This document shows positions 30,501-39,896 of a DNA stretch of 64,000 nucleotides, in pieces (the first letter of the stretch is position 1; every line of letters starts with the position of its first letter). The translations under genes were made by a program, and so were the position numbers. Source of the DNA: Solimonas sp. K1W22B-7 (GTDB taxonomy: Bacteria; Pseudomonadota; Gammaproteobacteria; Nevskiales; Nevskiaceae); assembly GCF_003428335.1 (NCBI RefSeq), contig NZ_CP031704.1:2170001-2234000 (forward strand), written 5' to 3'. The notes under the pieces were generated by a model, which made no database searches, had not been told where the DNA came from, and was given only the letters and a program-made list of their open reading frames with translations.

Positions 30501-30678
30501 AGCGGAAGGTCTCGCCGGCGAGATCGTCGCGTACCAGGAACTTGCCGGCGATCGCGGCAGCCGCCAGCGCCAGCAGGAACAGCACCACCAGCGTCGCGGC
30601 GAGCTTGAACTGCAGCGTTTCGTGCCAGCGCAGGACTGGCAGCGATGCGGCTTGTGGGGTGGGGGCCTGTGCATTCAT
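27532..30678 (-). CDS. Membrane sensor with dCache-HAMP-PAS and degenerate GGDEF and EAL domains
   Basis: 1048 residues from ATG 30678 (a TTG at 30684 is in frame). Membrane helix about 22-43; periplasmic Cache-like sensor about 45-375; second helix about 379-405 (LVTAGALALLLALLYFGFGV); HAMP; PAS (about 483-600, LDEAVISTDENGRVEDMNPA). GGDEF domain (about 620-770) begins LKDPLTGLPLRG, but the active-site loop reads GADRF instead of GGDEF. The EAL-like domain (about 807-1048) has LELQLALED in place of EALLR, IDGF in place of DDFG and IVHNLDDP in place of AEGVE. Both catalytic functions should be lost, so a c-di-GMP receptor or signalling-adaptor role is inferred. Downstream of sufS by 120 bases. 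Confidence 0.85.
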   Translation of the reverse strand: MNAQAPTPQAASLPVLRWHETLQFKLAATLVVLFLLALAAAAIAGKFLVRDDLAGETFRYEQESGRRLALQMDQLARSAEDSARSIAALLPHASPDHLRSLVPALVADNPLYAAVGIWPEPNTLRPGVERASLLWMRGSDGRLQPREDYNDARVVPYWHERWYTPARELKDPRCSWSLSVRDPLSKAATLICSLPFDRDGRFSGVVTVALPVTRLLETFAARTGGEHGYSLLLDTDSNILAASPALAGKLPQDKLLNLAGLAQQFGAYNPLALALHQRNEELLAEFQKSPLAGAARKLKADTRELSAEEAQTTLLALWMGGKDRPLWESKPGFVLLDSDPVIGGRSYVSAFELGYPGWRLLRVTSASEGFAGVDILFLRTLLVTAGALALLLALLYFGFGVLVLGPLGRMVERMSETSGTNDSLGLLGNDRAANELGLFAHWHNERVRQLRDVTDRNISINSQLATETSERRKLQEQGTRQLERHSLALQALDEAVISTDENGRVEDMNPAAERLTGHALKTARGQAFADVCVTRHSGSESGGDTTADLARTAMERGTRIEQGDNLVIVPRGGPERPVLATATPIRTRSNRIAGAVVVLRERSAVTAAAAAAGLPATESVRVAGLKDPLTGLPLRGACEQRVRELVDAAKLAPRSHAMLWLDLDQFSRVSDSGSLAAGDAVLSRLAELLVNLTGSAGELFRIGADRFTIVLGNSSADRARTFAEALRRTVASTRFAWEARQYNLTLSIGITEFNGGSEGAQEVLRRAEEACGAAKRAGRNSIKVYDDSMSRHRAPSDDAIWARRIRNGLEQGLLHLTTQGLQAAQPRRGQMLELQLALEDEEGFWTPAPGFMPAAERQRLAGELDRWTVQRILGQLARQADMLGELSLLFIPLSGVSLIDPRFIDSVIELLGQSNAVTPDRICFMADQKALLAHPQSAAGFASTLRSMGCRLAIDGFSARGAGELALLRSLPAEFLRVDATLYPAAASDPAEQALAESTLRLARALERRLIVHNLDDPRLADLWRRVGADYLQGNALSRAVPLVFASS

Positions 30679-30798
30679 CGGCAAAGGTCATGATTACACA
30701 GGGAACAGCGCGGCCGCAGCCCCCTGTTGTAGAGCAGGTATCCCTGCCGGCCCGTGCTGCGACGAACGGTCGGGACGAACGGTCGCCGCGCGCCGGCT

Positions 30799-32016
30799 TC
30801 AGCCGAACAGCCGGACCACCTTGTGCAGTGCAGCAACCAGCTGGTCGATGTCGTCCTGGCCGTTGTACGCCGCCAGCGAGGCGCGGGCGGTGGCGGGCAG
30901 GCCGTAGCGCTCCATCAGCGGCATCGTGCAGTGGTGGCCGGTGCGGATCGCCACGCCCTCCTGGTCCAGAATGCTGCCGATGTCGTGCGGGTGCGCACCG
31001 TCCATCACGAAGGACAGGATGCCGCCCTTGTTGCGCGCGGTGCCGATCAGGCGCAGGCCCGGCACGGCGGCCACCCGCGGCGTGGCGTACTCCAGCAGCG
31101 CGTGCTCGTGGGCGGCGATCGCTTCCAGGCCGACCGACTCGATCCAGTCCAGCGCCGCGGCAAAGCCGATGGCGCCGGCCATGTCCGGGGTGCCGGCCTC
31201 GAACTTGTAGGGCACGTCGTTCCAGGTGCTGCCGTCGAAGGACACGGTGCGGATCATGTCGCCGCCGCCATGCCAGGGCGGCATCGCTTCCAGGTGCTCG
31301 CGCTTCGCCACCAGCGCGCCGAAGCCGGTGGGGCCGTAGGCCTTGTGCGCCGAGCAGACGTAGAAGTCCGCGCCCAGGGCAGTCCAGTCCACCGGCACGT
31401 GGGCGATGGCCTGGGCACCATCCACCAGCACCGGGATGCCGCGGGCCTTGGCCTCGCGGATCATCTCGGCCACCGGGTTGATCGTGCCCAGCGAGTTGGA
31501 AACGTGCACCACCGAGATCAGCTTCGTGCGTGGGCCGATCAGCTTCAGCCACTCCTCGAAGACCAGCTCGCCGGCGTCGTTCACCGGCGCAGCCACGGTC
31601 TTCGCGCCCGCCAGCTGCCAGGGCACGATGTTGGAATGGTGCTCCATGCCGGTCAGCAGCACCTCGTCGCCCGGCTGGATGCGCGGCGCCAGGAAGCTGC
31701 GCGCCACCAGGTTGATCGCTTCCGAAGTGCCGCGGGTGAAGACCACCTGCTCCCGCGGCGCATTGAACCAGCGCGCGATGCGGTCGCGCGCGCCCTCGTA
31801 GAGGCCGGTGGCGCGTTCCGCCAACTCGTGTACCGCGCGGTGCACGTTGGCGTTGGAGGTACGGTAGTAGCTGTCCATCGCGCGCAGCACGCTTTCCGGC
31901 TTCTGCGTGGTGGCGGCGTTGTCGAGATAGGCGAGGCGCTTGCCGCGCACCTGCTCGCGCAGGATCGGGAAGTCGGCGCGCACGCGCGCCAGGTCGAAAG
32001 CCCCGGCGTCGCTCAC
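30799..32016 (-). CDS. sufS: Cysteine desulfurase SufS
   Basis: Removes sulfur from cysteine for Fe-S cluster assembly. 405 residues from GTG 32016, which overlaps the sufD stop by 4 bases. PLP sites: YLDNAATTQKP, HHSNIVPW, DGAQAIAHVPVD, PLP lysine in CSAHKAYGPTG; persulfide Cys in RTGHHCTMPLM. This is a type II (SufS/CsdA) desulfurase, which normally needs SufE or SufU; neither is next to it here. Confidence 0.96.
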   Translation of the reverse strand: MSDAGAFDLARVRADFPILREQVRGKRLAYLDNAATTQKPESVLRAMDSYYRTSNANVHRAVHELAERATGLYEGARDRIARWFNAPREQVVFTRGTSEAINLVARSFLAPRIQPGDEVLLTGMEHHSNIVPWQLAGAKTVAAPVNDAGELVFEEWLKLIGPRTKLISVVHVSNSLGTINPVAEMIREAKARGIPVLVDGAQAIAHVPVDWTALGADFYVCSAHKAYGPTGFGALVAKREHLEAMPPWHGGGDMIRTVSFDGSTWNDVPYKFEAGTPDMAGAIGFAAALDWIESVGLEAIAAHEHALLEYATPRVAAVPGLRLIGTARNKGGILSFVMDGAHPHDIGSILDQEGVAIRTGHHCTMPLMERYGLPATARASLAAYNGQDDIDQLVAALHKVVRLFG

Positions 32017-33107
32017 TGCAGGGCCTCCAGCTGCGCCGTGTCCGGCAGCTGGCGCAGCAGGCGCTTGGTGATGCGGCTGCGCACGTCGTCCAGGCGGATG
32101 TGCTGCAGGATCTCGTGGGCAAAGGTCCAGGTCAGCAGGGCGCGGGCGGTGGCCTCCGGCAGGCCGCGCGAGCGCAGGTAGAACAGCGCCTCGTCGTCGA
32201 GCTGGCCGAAGGTGGCGCCATGCGCGCACTTCACGTCATCGGCGTAGATCTCGAGTTCCGGCTTGGCATTGATCTCGGCGCCGGGCGACAGGATCAGGTT
32301 GGCGATGCGCTGCTCGGAGTCGGTCTTCTGCGCGTCCTTGTGGACGCGGATCATGCCGTTGAACACGCCGCGCGCCTTGTCGCGGGCGATGCCGCGGTAC
32401 TGCTCGCGGCTGCTGCAATGCGGCGCGCGATGCTCGATGCGCGTGTGGTTGTCGACGTGACCGTTGCCGGCCGGCGCATACAGGCCATGCATGTGGATCG
32501 ACGCGCCGGGCTCGGCGAGATCCACGTTGAGATCGTGGCGCGACAGGCGGCCGCCGAGGTCGATCGTCACCACGTCGGCGCAGGCGTCGCGTGCCAGGTG
32601 CAGGTTGATGCGCGTCAGGCGGTGCGCGTCGGCACCGGCGTCGTTGACGCGGATCAGGTGCAGGCGTGCACCGGCGTCGAGCCTGATGTCGGCGAAGATC
32701 GTCTGGAACACCGCCTCGCCGGAGGTGTTGAGGATCAGCGTCGCCTCGCTGCCGCGCTCCAGGTGCAGGCGGTGGCGCTGGTGGGCGCGGTCGGCCGGGC
32801 GGATCGGTGCTTCGAGCTGCGTGTTGGCGGCGATGCGCTGTTCGCTGGCGCCGCCGGCGAAGGCGGCGTTGAGCGCGTCCAGCGCGTCGCTGAAACCGGC
32901 GCCGGCAGCGCCGGCTTCAGCCTCGGGGTTCAGCGCGCTCTCGGACAGTGCCGCGAACGGCGCCAGGTCGGTGTACTTCCACTCTTCGAGATCGGTGGAG
33001 GGCAGGCCGCCGGCAAGAAAGGCGTCCAGTGCCTTGCGCCGCGCGTCGGTGCGCGCCGGCGCGGGCAGCGCCTCGAAGGCGCGGCGGAAAGTGTCGAGGT
33101 CGAGCAT
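32013..33107 (-). CDS. sufD: Fe-S cluster assembly protein SufD
   Basis: 364 residues from ATG 33107. Scaffold partner of SufB and SufC in the SufBC2D complex. Family features: STDLEEWKYTDL near the N-terminus, then the beta-helix region and DDVKCAHGATFGQLDDEALF, RSRGLPEATARALLTWTFA. It starts one base after the sufC stop. Confidence 0.95.
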   Translation of the reverse strand: MLDLDTFRRAFEALPAPARTDARRKALDAFLAGGLPSTDLEEWKYTDLAPFAALSESALNPEAEAGAAGAGFSDALDALNAAFAGGASEQRIAANTQLEAPIRPADRAHQRHRLHLERGSEATLILNTSGEAVFQTIFADIRLDAGARLHLIRVNDAGADAHRLTRINLHLARDACADVVTIDLGGRLSRHDLNVDLAEPGASIHMHGLYAPAGNGHVDNHTRIEHRAPHCSSREQYRGIARDKARGVFNGMIRVHKDAQKTDSEQRIANLILSPGAEINAKPELEIYADDVKCAHGATFGQLDDEALFYLRSRGLPEATARALLTWTFAHEILQHIRLDDVRSRITKRLLRQLPDTAQLEALQ

Positions 33108-33108
33108 C

Positions 33109-33855
<747 letters not shown>

Positions 33856-33900
33856 GGCGTTTATGGCTCGAACCTAGCGGTTCTGGCTGAGCGTGGGTTT

Positions 33901-35364
<1,464 letters not shown>

Positions 35365-35366
35365 GT

Positions 35367-35822
35367 TCAGCGTGCCGTTGATGCGGCGGAAATGAACTGG
35401 ATCGGCATCTCGGCGCGGCGTTGCGGCGCGGCGAGCTGGTCCAGGGTGACGGCCTCCAGGGCCTCGCGGATCGCGGTATTGATCAGGCGCCAGCCGTGGC
35501 GGGTGCCGCACTGCGACTCCAGGCCGCAGCTGCCTTCGTGGATCGAGCACTCCGTGACCCCGATGGGGCCTTCCAGCGCCCGGATCACGTCCGCCACCGA
35601 CACCTGGCCCGGCGCCCGCACCAGCCGGTAGCCGCCATGGGCCCCGCGGGTGGATTCGAGCAGCCCACCACGAGTCAATGTTTTCAACAGCTTGGCGACG
35701 GTTGGAGCAGGGATATGGCTGCGTTCGGCCAGTTCCATGCCGGTATGCACGCGCGCCGGCTCGGCGGCGACGAGCGTCATCACCACCGTGGCGTAGTCGG
35801 CCAGCTTGCTGAGCTTGAGCAT
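35367..35822 (-). CDS. Rrf2-family SUF regulator (IscR/SufR-like)
   Basis: 151 residues. Winged-helix DNA-binding domain at about 1-80 ([46 protein letters not shown]). Three Cys in the spacing C-x6-C-x5-C ([16 protein letters not shown]), the pattern that holds an Fe-S cluster in this family. As first gene of the suf operon it probably represses it when clusters are plentiful. A candidate operator sits just upstream of its start. Confidence 0.93.
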   Translation of the reverse strand: MLKLSKLADYATVVMTLVAAEPARVHTGMELAERSHIPAPTVAKLLKTLTRGGLLESTRGAHGGYRLVRAPGQVSVADVIRALEGPIGVTECSIHEGSCGLESQCGTRHGWRLINTAIREALEAVTLDQLAAPQRRAEMPIQFISAASTAR

Positions 35823-35830
35823 AGAAAGAA

Positions 35831-35843
35831 GACCAAAAGAGTC
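35831..35843 (-). promoter_or_regulatory. Candidate Rrf2/IscR-type operator
   Basis: On the minus strand GACTCTTTTGGTC, 9 to 21 bases upstream of the regulator ATG. It resembles the core of the IscR type 1 site (GACT, 5 bases, AGTC) with one base off. Position over the start region fits autoregulation by cluster-bound protein. A perfect CTGCTGCG-A-CGCAGCAG palindrome lies further upstream at 35862-35878. Confidence 0.4.
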
Positions 35844-35964
35844 CTGATTGCGGATATGTTACTGCTGCGACGCAGCAGGGACAAGCTTTTGGGGGGTCTG
35901 CCGTAGCTCTGACGCACGCTGGAGTCCGGTCAGGTTCTTGGTTGGTGATTGACGGACTGGATGC

Positions 35965-36995
35965 CGTGAGTTCACAAACCAAATGCAACACCCTATTACG
36001 AGGGTGCTGCAATGGGACGCAAGAGCTTTGAGCAGTTTGGAATCGAGGAACGGTGTGAGATTTCCCGTCGGCGCCAAGCCGGGGAGTCGATCCGGCAAAT
36101 TGCGGCAGCTCTGGATCGCGCGCCATCGAGCATTTCTCGGGAACTGAAGCGCAACACTGGCGCGACGGGCTACCAGAGCGTCTATGCCGGCGAGCAAGCT
36201 CGGGCGCGCCGCTGGCAAGGTAGCCGGCTTCTGCGTGATGCCGAGCTGCAAGCCAGGGTTCTGGAGGGATTGCGCCGAGGCTGGTCTCCCGAGCAGGTAT
36301 CGCGGCGGCTGGCTCAGCAGGATCTGCAGATCAGCTACGAGAGCATCTATCGCTTCATTGCCGCCCAGATCGCCCGGACCAACGACTTTTCCTGGCGTCT
36401 CTATCTGCCCCGTGCCAAGAGCAAGCGCGGCTTCCGTGGCCGCAAGGGCGGCAGCCCGGCAGAGCACATCCAGCAGCGGGTTTCGATCGAAAAGCGCCCC
36501 AAGGCTGCGGCTGACCGGCGCCAGGCGGGACACTGGGAAGCCGACCTGATGCTCTTTGCGCGCTATGGCCAAGCCATCCTGACCCTGCATGAGCGAACGT
36601 CCCGGCTGACCGCCATCGTCCGCCAGCCCAGCAAGGCCGCTGCGCCGGTGGCGCAAACCCTCCAGGCCTTGCTGGCCCCACTGCCCCCAGCCCTGCGCCG
36701 CAGCATCACCTTCGACAACGGCACCGAATTCGCCTTGCACTACACCCTGCATCAGCCCCTGGGCTTGCAGACCTATTTCTGCGATCCGCATTCCCCCTGG
36801 CAGAAGGGTGGCGTCGAGAATGCCAACGGGCGTTTGCGCCGCTGGCTACCCCGGGGAACCAACGTCGAAGACCTCTCACCAGACCAACTCTTGCAGATCG
36901 CTCAGATCTACAATCACACGCCACGCAAGTGCCTCGGCTTCAAAACCCCTGCCGAGGTCTTCGCCAAAGTGTTGCATTTCAAATGTGAATCCACC
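35965..36995 (+). mobile_element. IS30-family insertion sequence (complete)
   Basis: About 1031 bases. The terminal inverted repeats are 35966-35991 (GTGAGTTCAC...AAATGCAACAC) and 36969-36994, 26 bases with 6 mismatches. Flanking TGC at 35962-35964 and 36996-36998 is a likely 3-base target duplication. Removing the element and one TGC rebuilds an unbroken GGATGCCGGC-TTTC-GCCGGCAT palindrome, so it inserted into a REP-like unit. Confidence 0.85.
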
Positions 36996-37016
36996 TGCCG
37001 GCTTTCGCCGGCATGA
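36012..37016 (+). CDS. IS30-family transposase
   Basis: 334 residues, intact. N-terminal helix-turn-helix region ([20 protein letters not shown], then [20 protein letters not shown]). The DDE catalytic domain: first Asp in GHWEADLML, second in ITFDNGTEF, Glu in [17 protein letters not shown]. The open frame reads through the right inverted repeat and uses a stop 21 bases outside the element, so the last ~7 residues come from the flanking REP. The native C-terminus is therefore probably slightly altered, with no expected effect on catalysis. Likely still active or recently so. Confidence 0.93.
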   Translation: MGRKSFEQFGIEERCEISRRRQAGESIRQIAAALDRAPSSISRELKRNTGATGYQSVYAGEQARARRWQGSRLLRDAELQARVLEGLRRGWSPEQVSRRLAQQDLQISYESIYRFIAAQIARTNDFSWRLYLPRAKSKRGFRGRKGGSPAEHIQQRVSIEKRPKAAADRRQAGHWEADLMLFARYGQAILTLHERTSRLTAIVRQPSKAAAPVAQTLQALLAPLPPALRRSITFDNGTEFALHYTLHQPLGLQTYFCDPHSPWQKGGVENANGRLRRWLPRGTNVEDLSPDQLLQIAQIYNHTPRKCLGFKTPAEVFAKVLHFKCESTCRLSPA

Positions 37017-37019
37017 CGG
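36996..37019. repeat. Right half of REP palindrome split by IS30
   Basis: TGCCGGCTTTCGCCGGCATG and following ACGG form the right-hand part of a REP-like unit; the left remnant GGACTGGATGC is at 35954-35964. Confidence 0.75.
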
Positions 37020-37054
37020 TTTGGGGCGAACTTAGCCCGGTTTCGCGCAGGGGT

Positions 37055-37122
37055 CGTAGGGTGCGCATTGCGCACCATGAATCTCGGCCGGCCTGGGACG
37101 CGTGCGCGATGCGCACCCTACG
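37055..37122. repeat. Inverted-repeat element (GTAGGGTGCGCATTGCGCAC type)
   Basis: Arms 37055-37075 and 37102-37122, 21 bases with one mismatch, 26-base spacer. Directly before it, 37034-37050 carries a fragment AGCCCGGTTTCGCGCAG of another repeat family. Lies between the IS and the lipoprotein stop. Confidence 0.8.
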
Positions 37123-37150
37123 GAACTGTGGATGGGCTGTCGTCGCGGGC

Positions 37151-37654
37151 TCAGCGACCTGCCGCTCTCGCCGAGAAGCCGAGGGGAACCAGCGCCGGTC
37201 CCGGGTCGTAGAAGTTGATGTAGAGCGTCGCCGGCGCAGCCTGGCCCGCATAGGTCACACGAAACGCATCAAGCATGCCGCCGCCCATGATGTCGTTGGG
37301 TGATTCGAACGGACAACAGGAGCCCATGCGTTCGTATTCGATCACTTCACCTGCGGGTCCGCGCAGGCCATTGAGATAGGCCTTTTCGCGACGCGGGCCT
37401 TCCCTCAGCGGGCCTCCGACACGGACCGGGTTTTGCTGGGTGTAGCCATAGCCCGGGTCGGTGGCTTTCTGCTCCAGGCGAAGATAGTCCTCTCCGGAAT
37501 CGCTCCGGCCAAACGGGACTCCGCGACCCTTGGCAACGGTCACCCCCAGGATGGTGGGCGCCGTGGCCGGGGCGGCGGGAGGTGTGACCGGCGCGGAGGC
37601 ACAGCCGGCCGCCAGCAAGGCAGCGCAGCTCAGGATTGCGGCAAGTACTCGCAT
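37151..37654 (-). CDS. Small lipoprotein of the family often mis-annotated as 2-dehydro-3-deoxyphosphooctonate aldolase
   Basis: 167 residues from ATG 37654. Lipobox CAALLAAGCAS. The mature protein has the recognisable family motifs GPRREKAYLNGLRGPAGE, YERMGSCCPFESPN and LDAFRVTYAGQ, ending in a strand LYINFYDPGP. Members are commonly labelled with an aldolase name in databases, but a periplasmic lipoprotein of this size has no such active site; function unknown. Surrounded on both sides by repeat elements. Confidence 0.75.
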   Translation of the reverse strand: MRVLAAILSCAALLAAGCASAPVTPPAAPATAPTILGVTVAKGRGVPFGRSDSGEDYLRLEQKATDPGYGYTQQNPVRVGGPLREGPRREKAYLNGLRGPAGEVIEYERMGSCCPFESPNDIMGGGMLDAFRVTYAGQAAPATLYINFYDPGPALVPLGFSARAAGR

Positions 37655-37990
37655 GGATTCCCCGACTCGGAACGGCTGGCGATGCAGCAGTGCCGGAAAG
37701 CAGGTCCGGTCAGTTGCTGTCCGCGGATGATGCCTTGGACCGAGCCCGCAACGCGACCTGACGCGATCGTCAGGATCGACCGCAGAGGGGTGGCGCCAGG
37801 CGGGTGGACGACTTTCGCGCAGCGAAGCCGGGGGCGCCGTGTCATCGCTTGTAGGGTGGGAGCATCCCGCCGGCAACTGCTCCTGCGTTGCCCTACCTCG
37901 GGCATCCATGCCCTCGCCTTCCGCGACCGGCGGGATGCTCCCGCCCTACGATATCTACATCGACTGCTGGATGAAGGCGGGGACGAGCTT
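37655..37990. other. 336-base repeat-bearing region without a gene
   Basis: Upstream part holds the lipoprotein promoter region (none recognised with confidence) and a fragment TTTCGCGCAGCGAAGCCGG at about 37813. The second half is the inverted repeat 37851-37949. Open frames crossing it on either strand have repeat-derived composition and no ribosome-binding site. Confidence 0.6.
37851..37949. repeat. Inverted-repeat element (GTAGGGTGGGAGCATCCCGC type)
   Basis: Arms 37851-37873 and 37927-37949, 23 bases with one mismatch, 53-base spacer that contains further partial GCCCTACCTCGGGC symmetry. Confidence 0.8.
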
Positions 37991-38323
37991 TTATGGGGTT
38001 GCCGACACTCCCGGATCGACCGGGTCGCAGGAAGCGCTCGTGGCGTTCACTCCGAAGGTATCGGTGATTGGCAGCCCGGTGAACAGCTTTGCTGCCGCCG
38101 CCAGATGTTCGGGCACATGCAGCAGAAAGCCCATGAGAAGCCGCGACAGCTCCTCCTGACTGGGCGCGTCCGGATTGATGCAGAAGCGGTGCCATGCGTC
38201 CAGGTCTTCAAGCCAGTCCGTCATGTGAAAGGCCACACCATGAGCGGTTGCGGCATCCAGTTGTGCTTGCTGCAGCGCCAGCATCTCGATTCGCGACGCG
38301 ATTCGAGCGGAGTCGAATGCCAT
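37991..38323 (-). CDS. Small hypothetical protein
   Basis: 110 residues from ATG 38323 with a strong AAGGAG site 7 bases upstream. Soluble and helical, start MAFDSARIASRIEMLALQQA, centre MTDWLEDLDAWHRFC, then PSQEELSRLLMGFLLHVPEH. Family not recognised. Real because of the ribosome-binding site and composition. Flanked by repeat elements on both sides. Confidence 0.6.
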   Translation of the reverse strand: MAFDSARIASRIEMLALQQAQLDAATAHGVAFHMTDWLEDLDAWHRFCINPDAPSQEELSRLLMGFLLHVPEHLAAAAKLFTGLPITDTFGVNATSASCDPVDPGVSATP

Positions 38324-38356
38324 GTGCGCTCCTTGTGAACAAACGTAGAGACGAAC

Positions 38357-38433
38357 GTAGCCCGGTTTCGCGCAGCGAAGCCGGGAAGAGCCCTGAAGTG
38401 CGCTCCCGGCTTGCCTGCGGCAAACCGGGCTAC
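38357..38433. repeat. Inverted-repeat element (GTAGCCCGGTTTCGCGCAGC type)
   Basis: Arms 38357-38386 and 38404-38433, about 30 bases each with a few mismatches. Fragments of the same family occur at 37034-37050 and about 37813-37831, so it is a dispersed family. Confidence 0.8.
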
Positions 38434-38454
38434 GGGATGAGCGAAGCTTCTGCG

Positions 38455-39360
38455 TTAGCGGATCGGCTCGGGGCAATCGAACTTGTTCGCCCCCAGCACC
38501 GCGCGATACCGATCCGGAAAATTCGTGAACATCCCGTCCACGCACAGTGCCGCCACGCGCTCCAGGTCCTCGGTCTCGTTGACCGTGTACGGATGCACCG
38601 CCAGGCCCAGCCCATGCGCCTGCTGCACGAGGCTGGCGTTCACGTCCGACACCGGCGGGCCCACGCCGAAGCTGTACGCGGCGATCAGCGGCAGGGTCGC
38701 GGCATTGGTGGTCGCCGGCTGCATCAGCTGGATCAGCGGGATTTCCGGATCGAGCCGGCGCATTTCCAGCAGCACGGTGGGGATGAAGGACTGCACCAGG
38801 ACCTTGTGCCTGGTCACCGCGCCGTCGCGCAGCCCGTACTTCGCCATCAGGTCCAGCAGGCGCTGCGCCACCGAAGGCGGCGTCAGGTCCAGGCCGGGCT
38901 TGATCTCGATGTAGTAGTTCACGTCCTTGCCGTAGCGCTGGAACACTTCCTCCAGCGTCGGGATCTTCTGGCCGGCGTACTCGGGCCGCGCGCGGTCCGG
39001 ATAGGTTTCGTTGAACCAGCTGCCCATGTCGCAGGTTTTCAGCTGCTCCAGGGTCTTGCTGCCGACCGAACCGCTGCAGTTTTCCGCCGGCCCGCGTGCC
39101 GTGCGGTTCAGCGTGGTGTCGTGCAGGCAGACCAGCACGCCATCGGCAGTGGCATAGACGTCCTGCTCGATGTACTCGGCGCCCATCGCCAGCGCCTGGT
39201 CGTAGGCGGCAAAGGTGTGCTCCGGCGCGTGGCCGGAAGCGCCGCGGTGGGCGACGATGACCTGGTCGGTCTTCAGGGCCGGCGTGCCGGCGCCGCCGGG
39301 GGCGACCGAGGAACTGCAGCCGGCCAGCAGGGCGGCGGCGAGGAACAGGGCGTGACGCAT
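38455..39360 (-). CDS. Glycerophosphodiester phosphodiesterase lipoprotein
   Basis: 301 residues from ATG 39360, preceded by GGAG; ATG 39372 is possible. Lipobox AAALLAGCSS. GDPD TIM-barrel motifs: VAHRGASGHAPEHT, EYIEQDVYATADGVLVCLHD (catalytic His and Glu/Asp), NYYIEIKPG, and the final VDGMFTNFPDR. Hydrolyses glycerophosphodiesters from phospholipid turnover in the envelope to glycerol 3-phosphate plus alcohol. Divergent from the thioesterase gene with 40 bases between starts. Confidence 0.92.
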   Translation of the reverse strand: MRHALFLAAALLAGCSSSVAPGGAGTPALKTDQVIVAHRGASGHAPEHTFAAYDQALAMGAEYIEQDVYATADGVLVCLHDTTLNRTARGPAENCSGSVGSKTLEQLKTCDMGSWFNETYPDRARPEYAGQKIPTLEEVFQRYGKDVNYYIEIKPGLDLTPPSVAQRLLDLMAKYGLRDGAVTRHKVLVQSFIPTVLLEMRRLDPEIPLIQLMQPATTNAATLPLIAAYSFGVGPPVSDVNASLVQQAHGLGLAVHPYTVNETEDLERVAALCVDGMFTNFPDRYRAVLGANKFDCPEPIR

Positions 39361-39400
39361 GCGATACTCCATGAATATCCGCACAGGGTAACCGCAGCGC

Positions 39401-39856
39401 ATGACAGAACAAGCAAAGCCGGCGCCCGCCTGGGACGTGGCCAACCCCTACGTCCAGGCCATCACGGTCGGCCCCGAGCACCTCGACGCCTTCGGCCACA
39501 CCAACAACGTGGTCTACCTGCAGTGGCTGGAGAAGGTCGCCTGGGCGCACTCGGTGAGCCTGGGCTTCGGCTTCGAGGACTACGAGCGCACAGGCGTGGG
39601 CTGTGTCGCGCGCCGGCATGAGCTGGACTACCTGGCGGCGACCTTTGCCGGCGACGAGCTGCTGGCGGCCACCTGGATCCACGAGAACGACGGCAAGCTG
39701 AGCATGTGGCGCCGTTACCAGATCATCCGCGCCAGCGACGGCAAGACCGTGCTGCGCGGCCAGACCCACTGGGTCTGCATCGACATGAAGACCGGCCGGC
39801 CGCGGCGCCAGCCGGAGGAATTCCTGAAGGCCTACGTGCCGGCCACTCCCAGGTAG
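39401..39856 (+). CDS. Hot-dog fold acyl-CoA thioesterase
   Basis: 151 residues. 4HBT/YbgC-type signature: VGPEHLDAFGHTNNVVYLQW with the family HxNN, then LDYLAATFAGDELLAATWI and a C-terminal strand GKTVLRGQTHWVCIDMKTGRP. Substrate chain not predictable. Convergent with the giant exoprotein gene, hairpin between. Confidence 0.88.
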   Translation: MTEQAKPAPAWDVANPYVQAITVGPEHLDAFGHTNNVVYLQWLEKVAWAHSVSLGFGFEDYERTGVGCVARRHELDYLAATFAGDELLAATWIHENDGKLSMWRRYQIIRASDGKTVLRGQTHWVCIDMKTGRPRRQPEEFLKAYVPATPR

Positions 39857-39860
39857 CAAT

Positions 39861-39886
39861 GCAGGAGCCGGCAAGCTGGCTCCTGC
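39861..39886. terminator. Hairpin between thioesterase and exoprotein genes
   Basis: GCAGGAGCC and GGCTCCTGC around an 8-base loop in the 40-base convergent gap. Probably a bidirectional terminator; the TGCAGGAGCC motif also resembles dispersed repeats of related bacteria. Confidence 0.55.
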
Positions 39887-39896
39887 ACCCCAGGCT

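Noticed and set aside
27640-30693. About 1017-codon plus-strand frame opposite the GGDEF/EAL sensor
   Set aside because: Gln/Ala/Gly/Arg-rich shadow with no recognisable domain.
37433-38338. 301-codon plus-strand frame across the repeat patch
   Set aside because: Runs through two repeat elements and opposite two genes with better signals; no ribosome-binding site.
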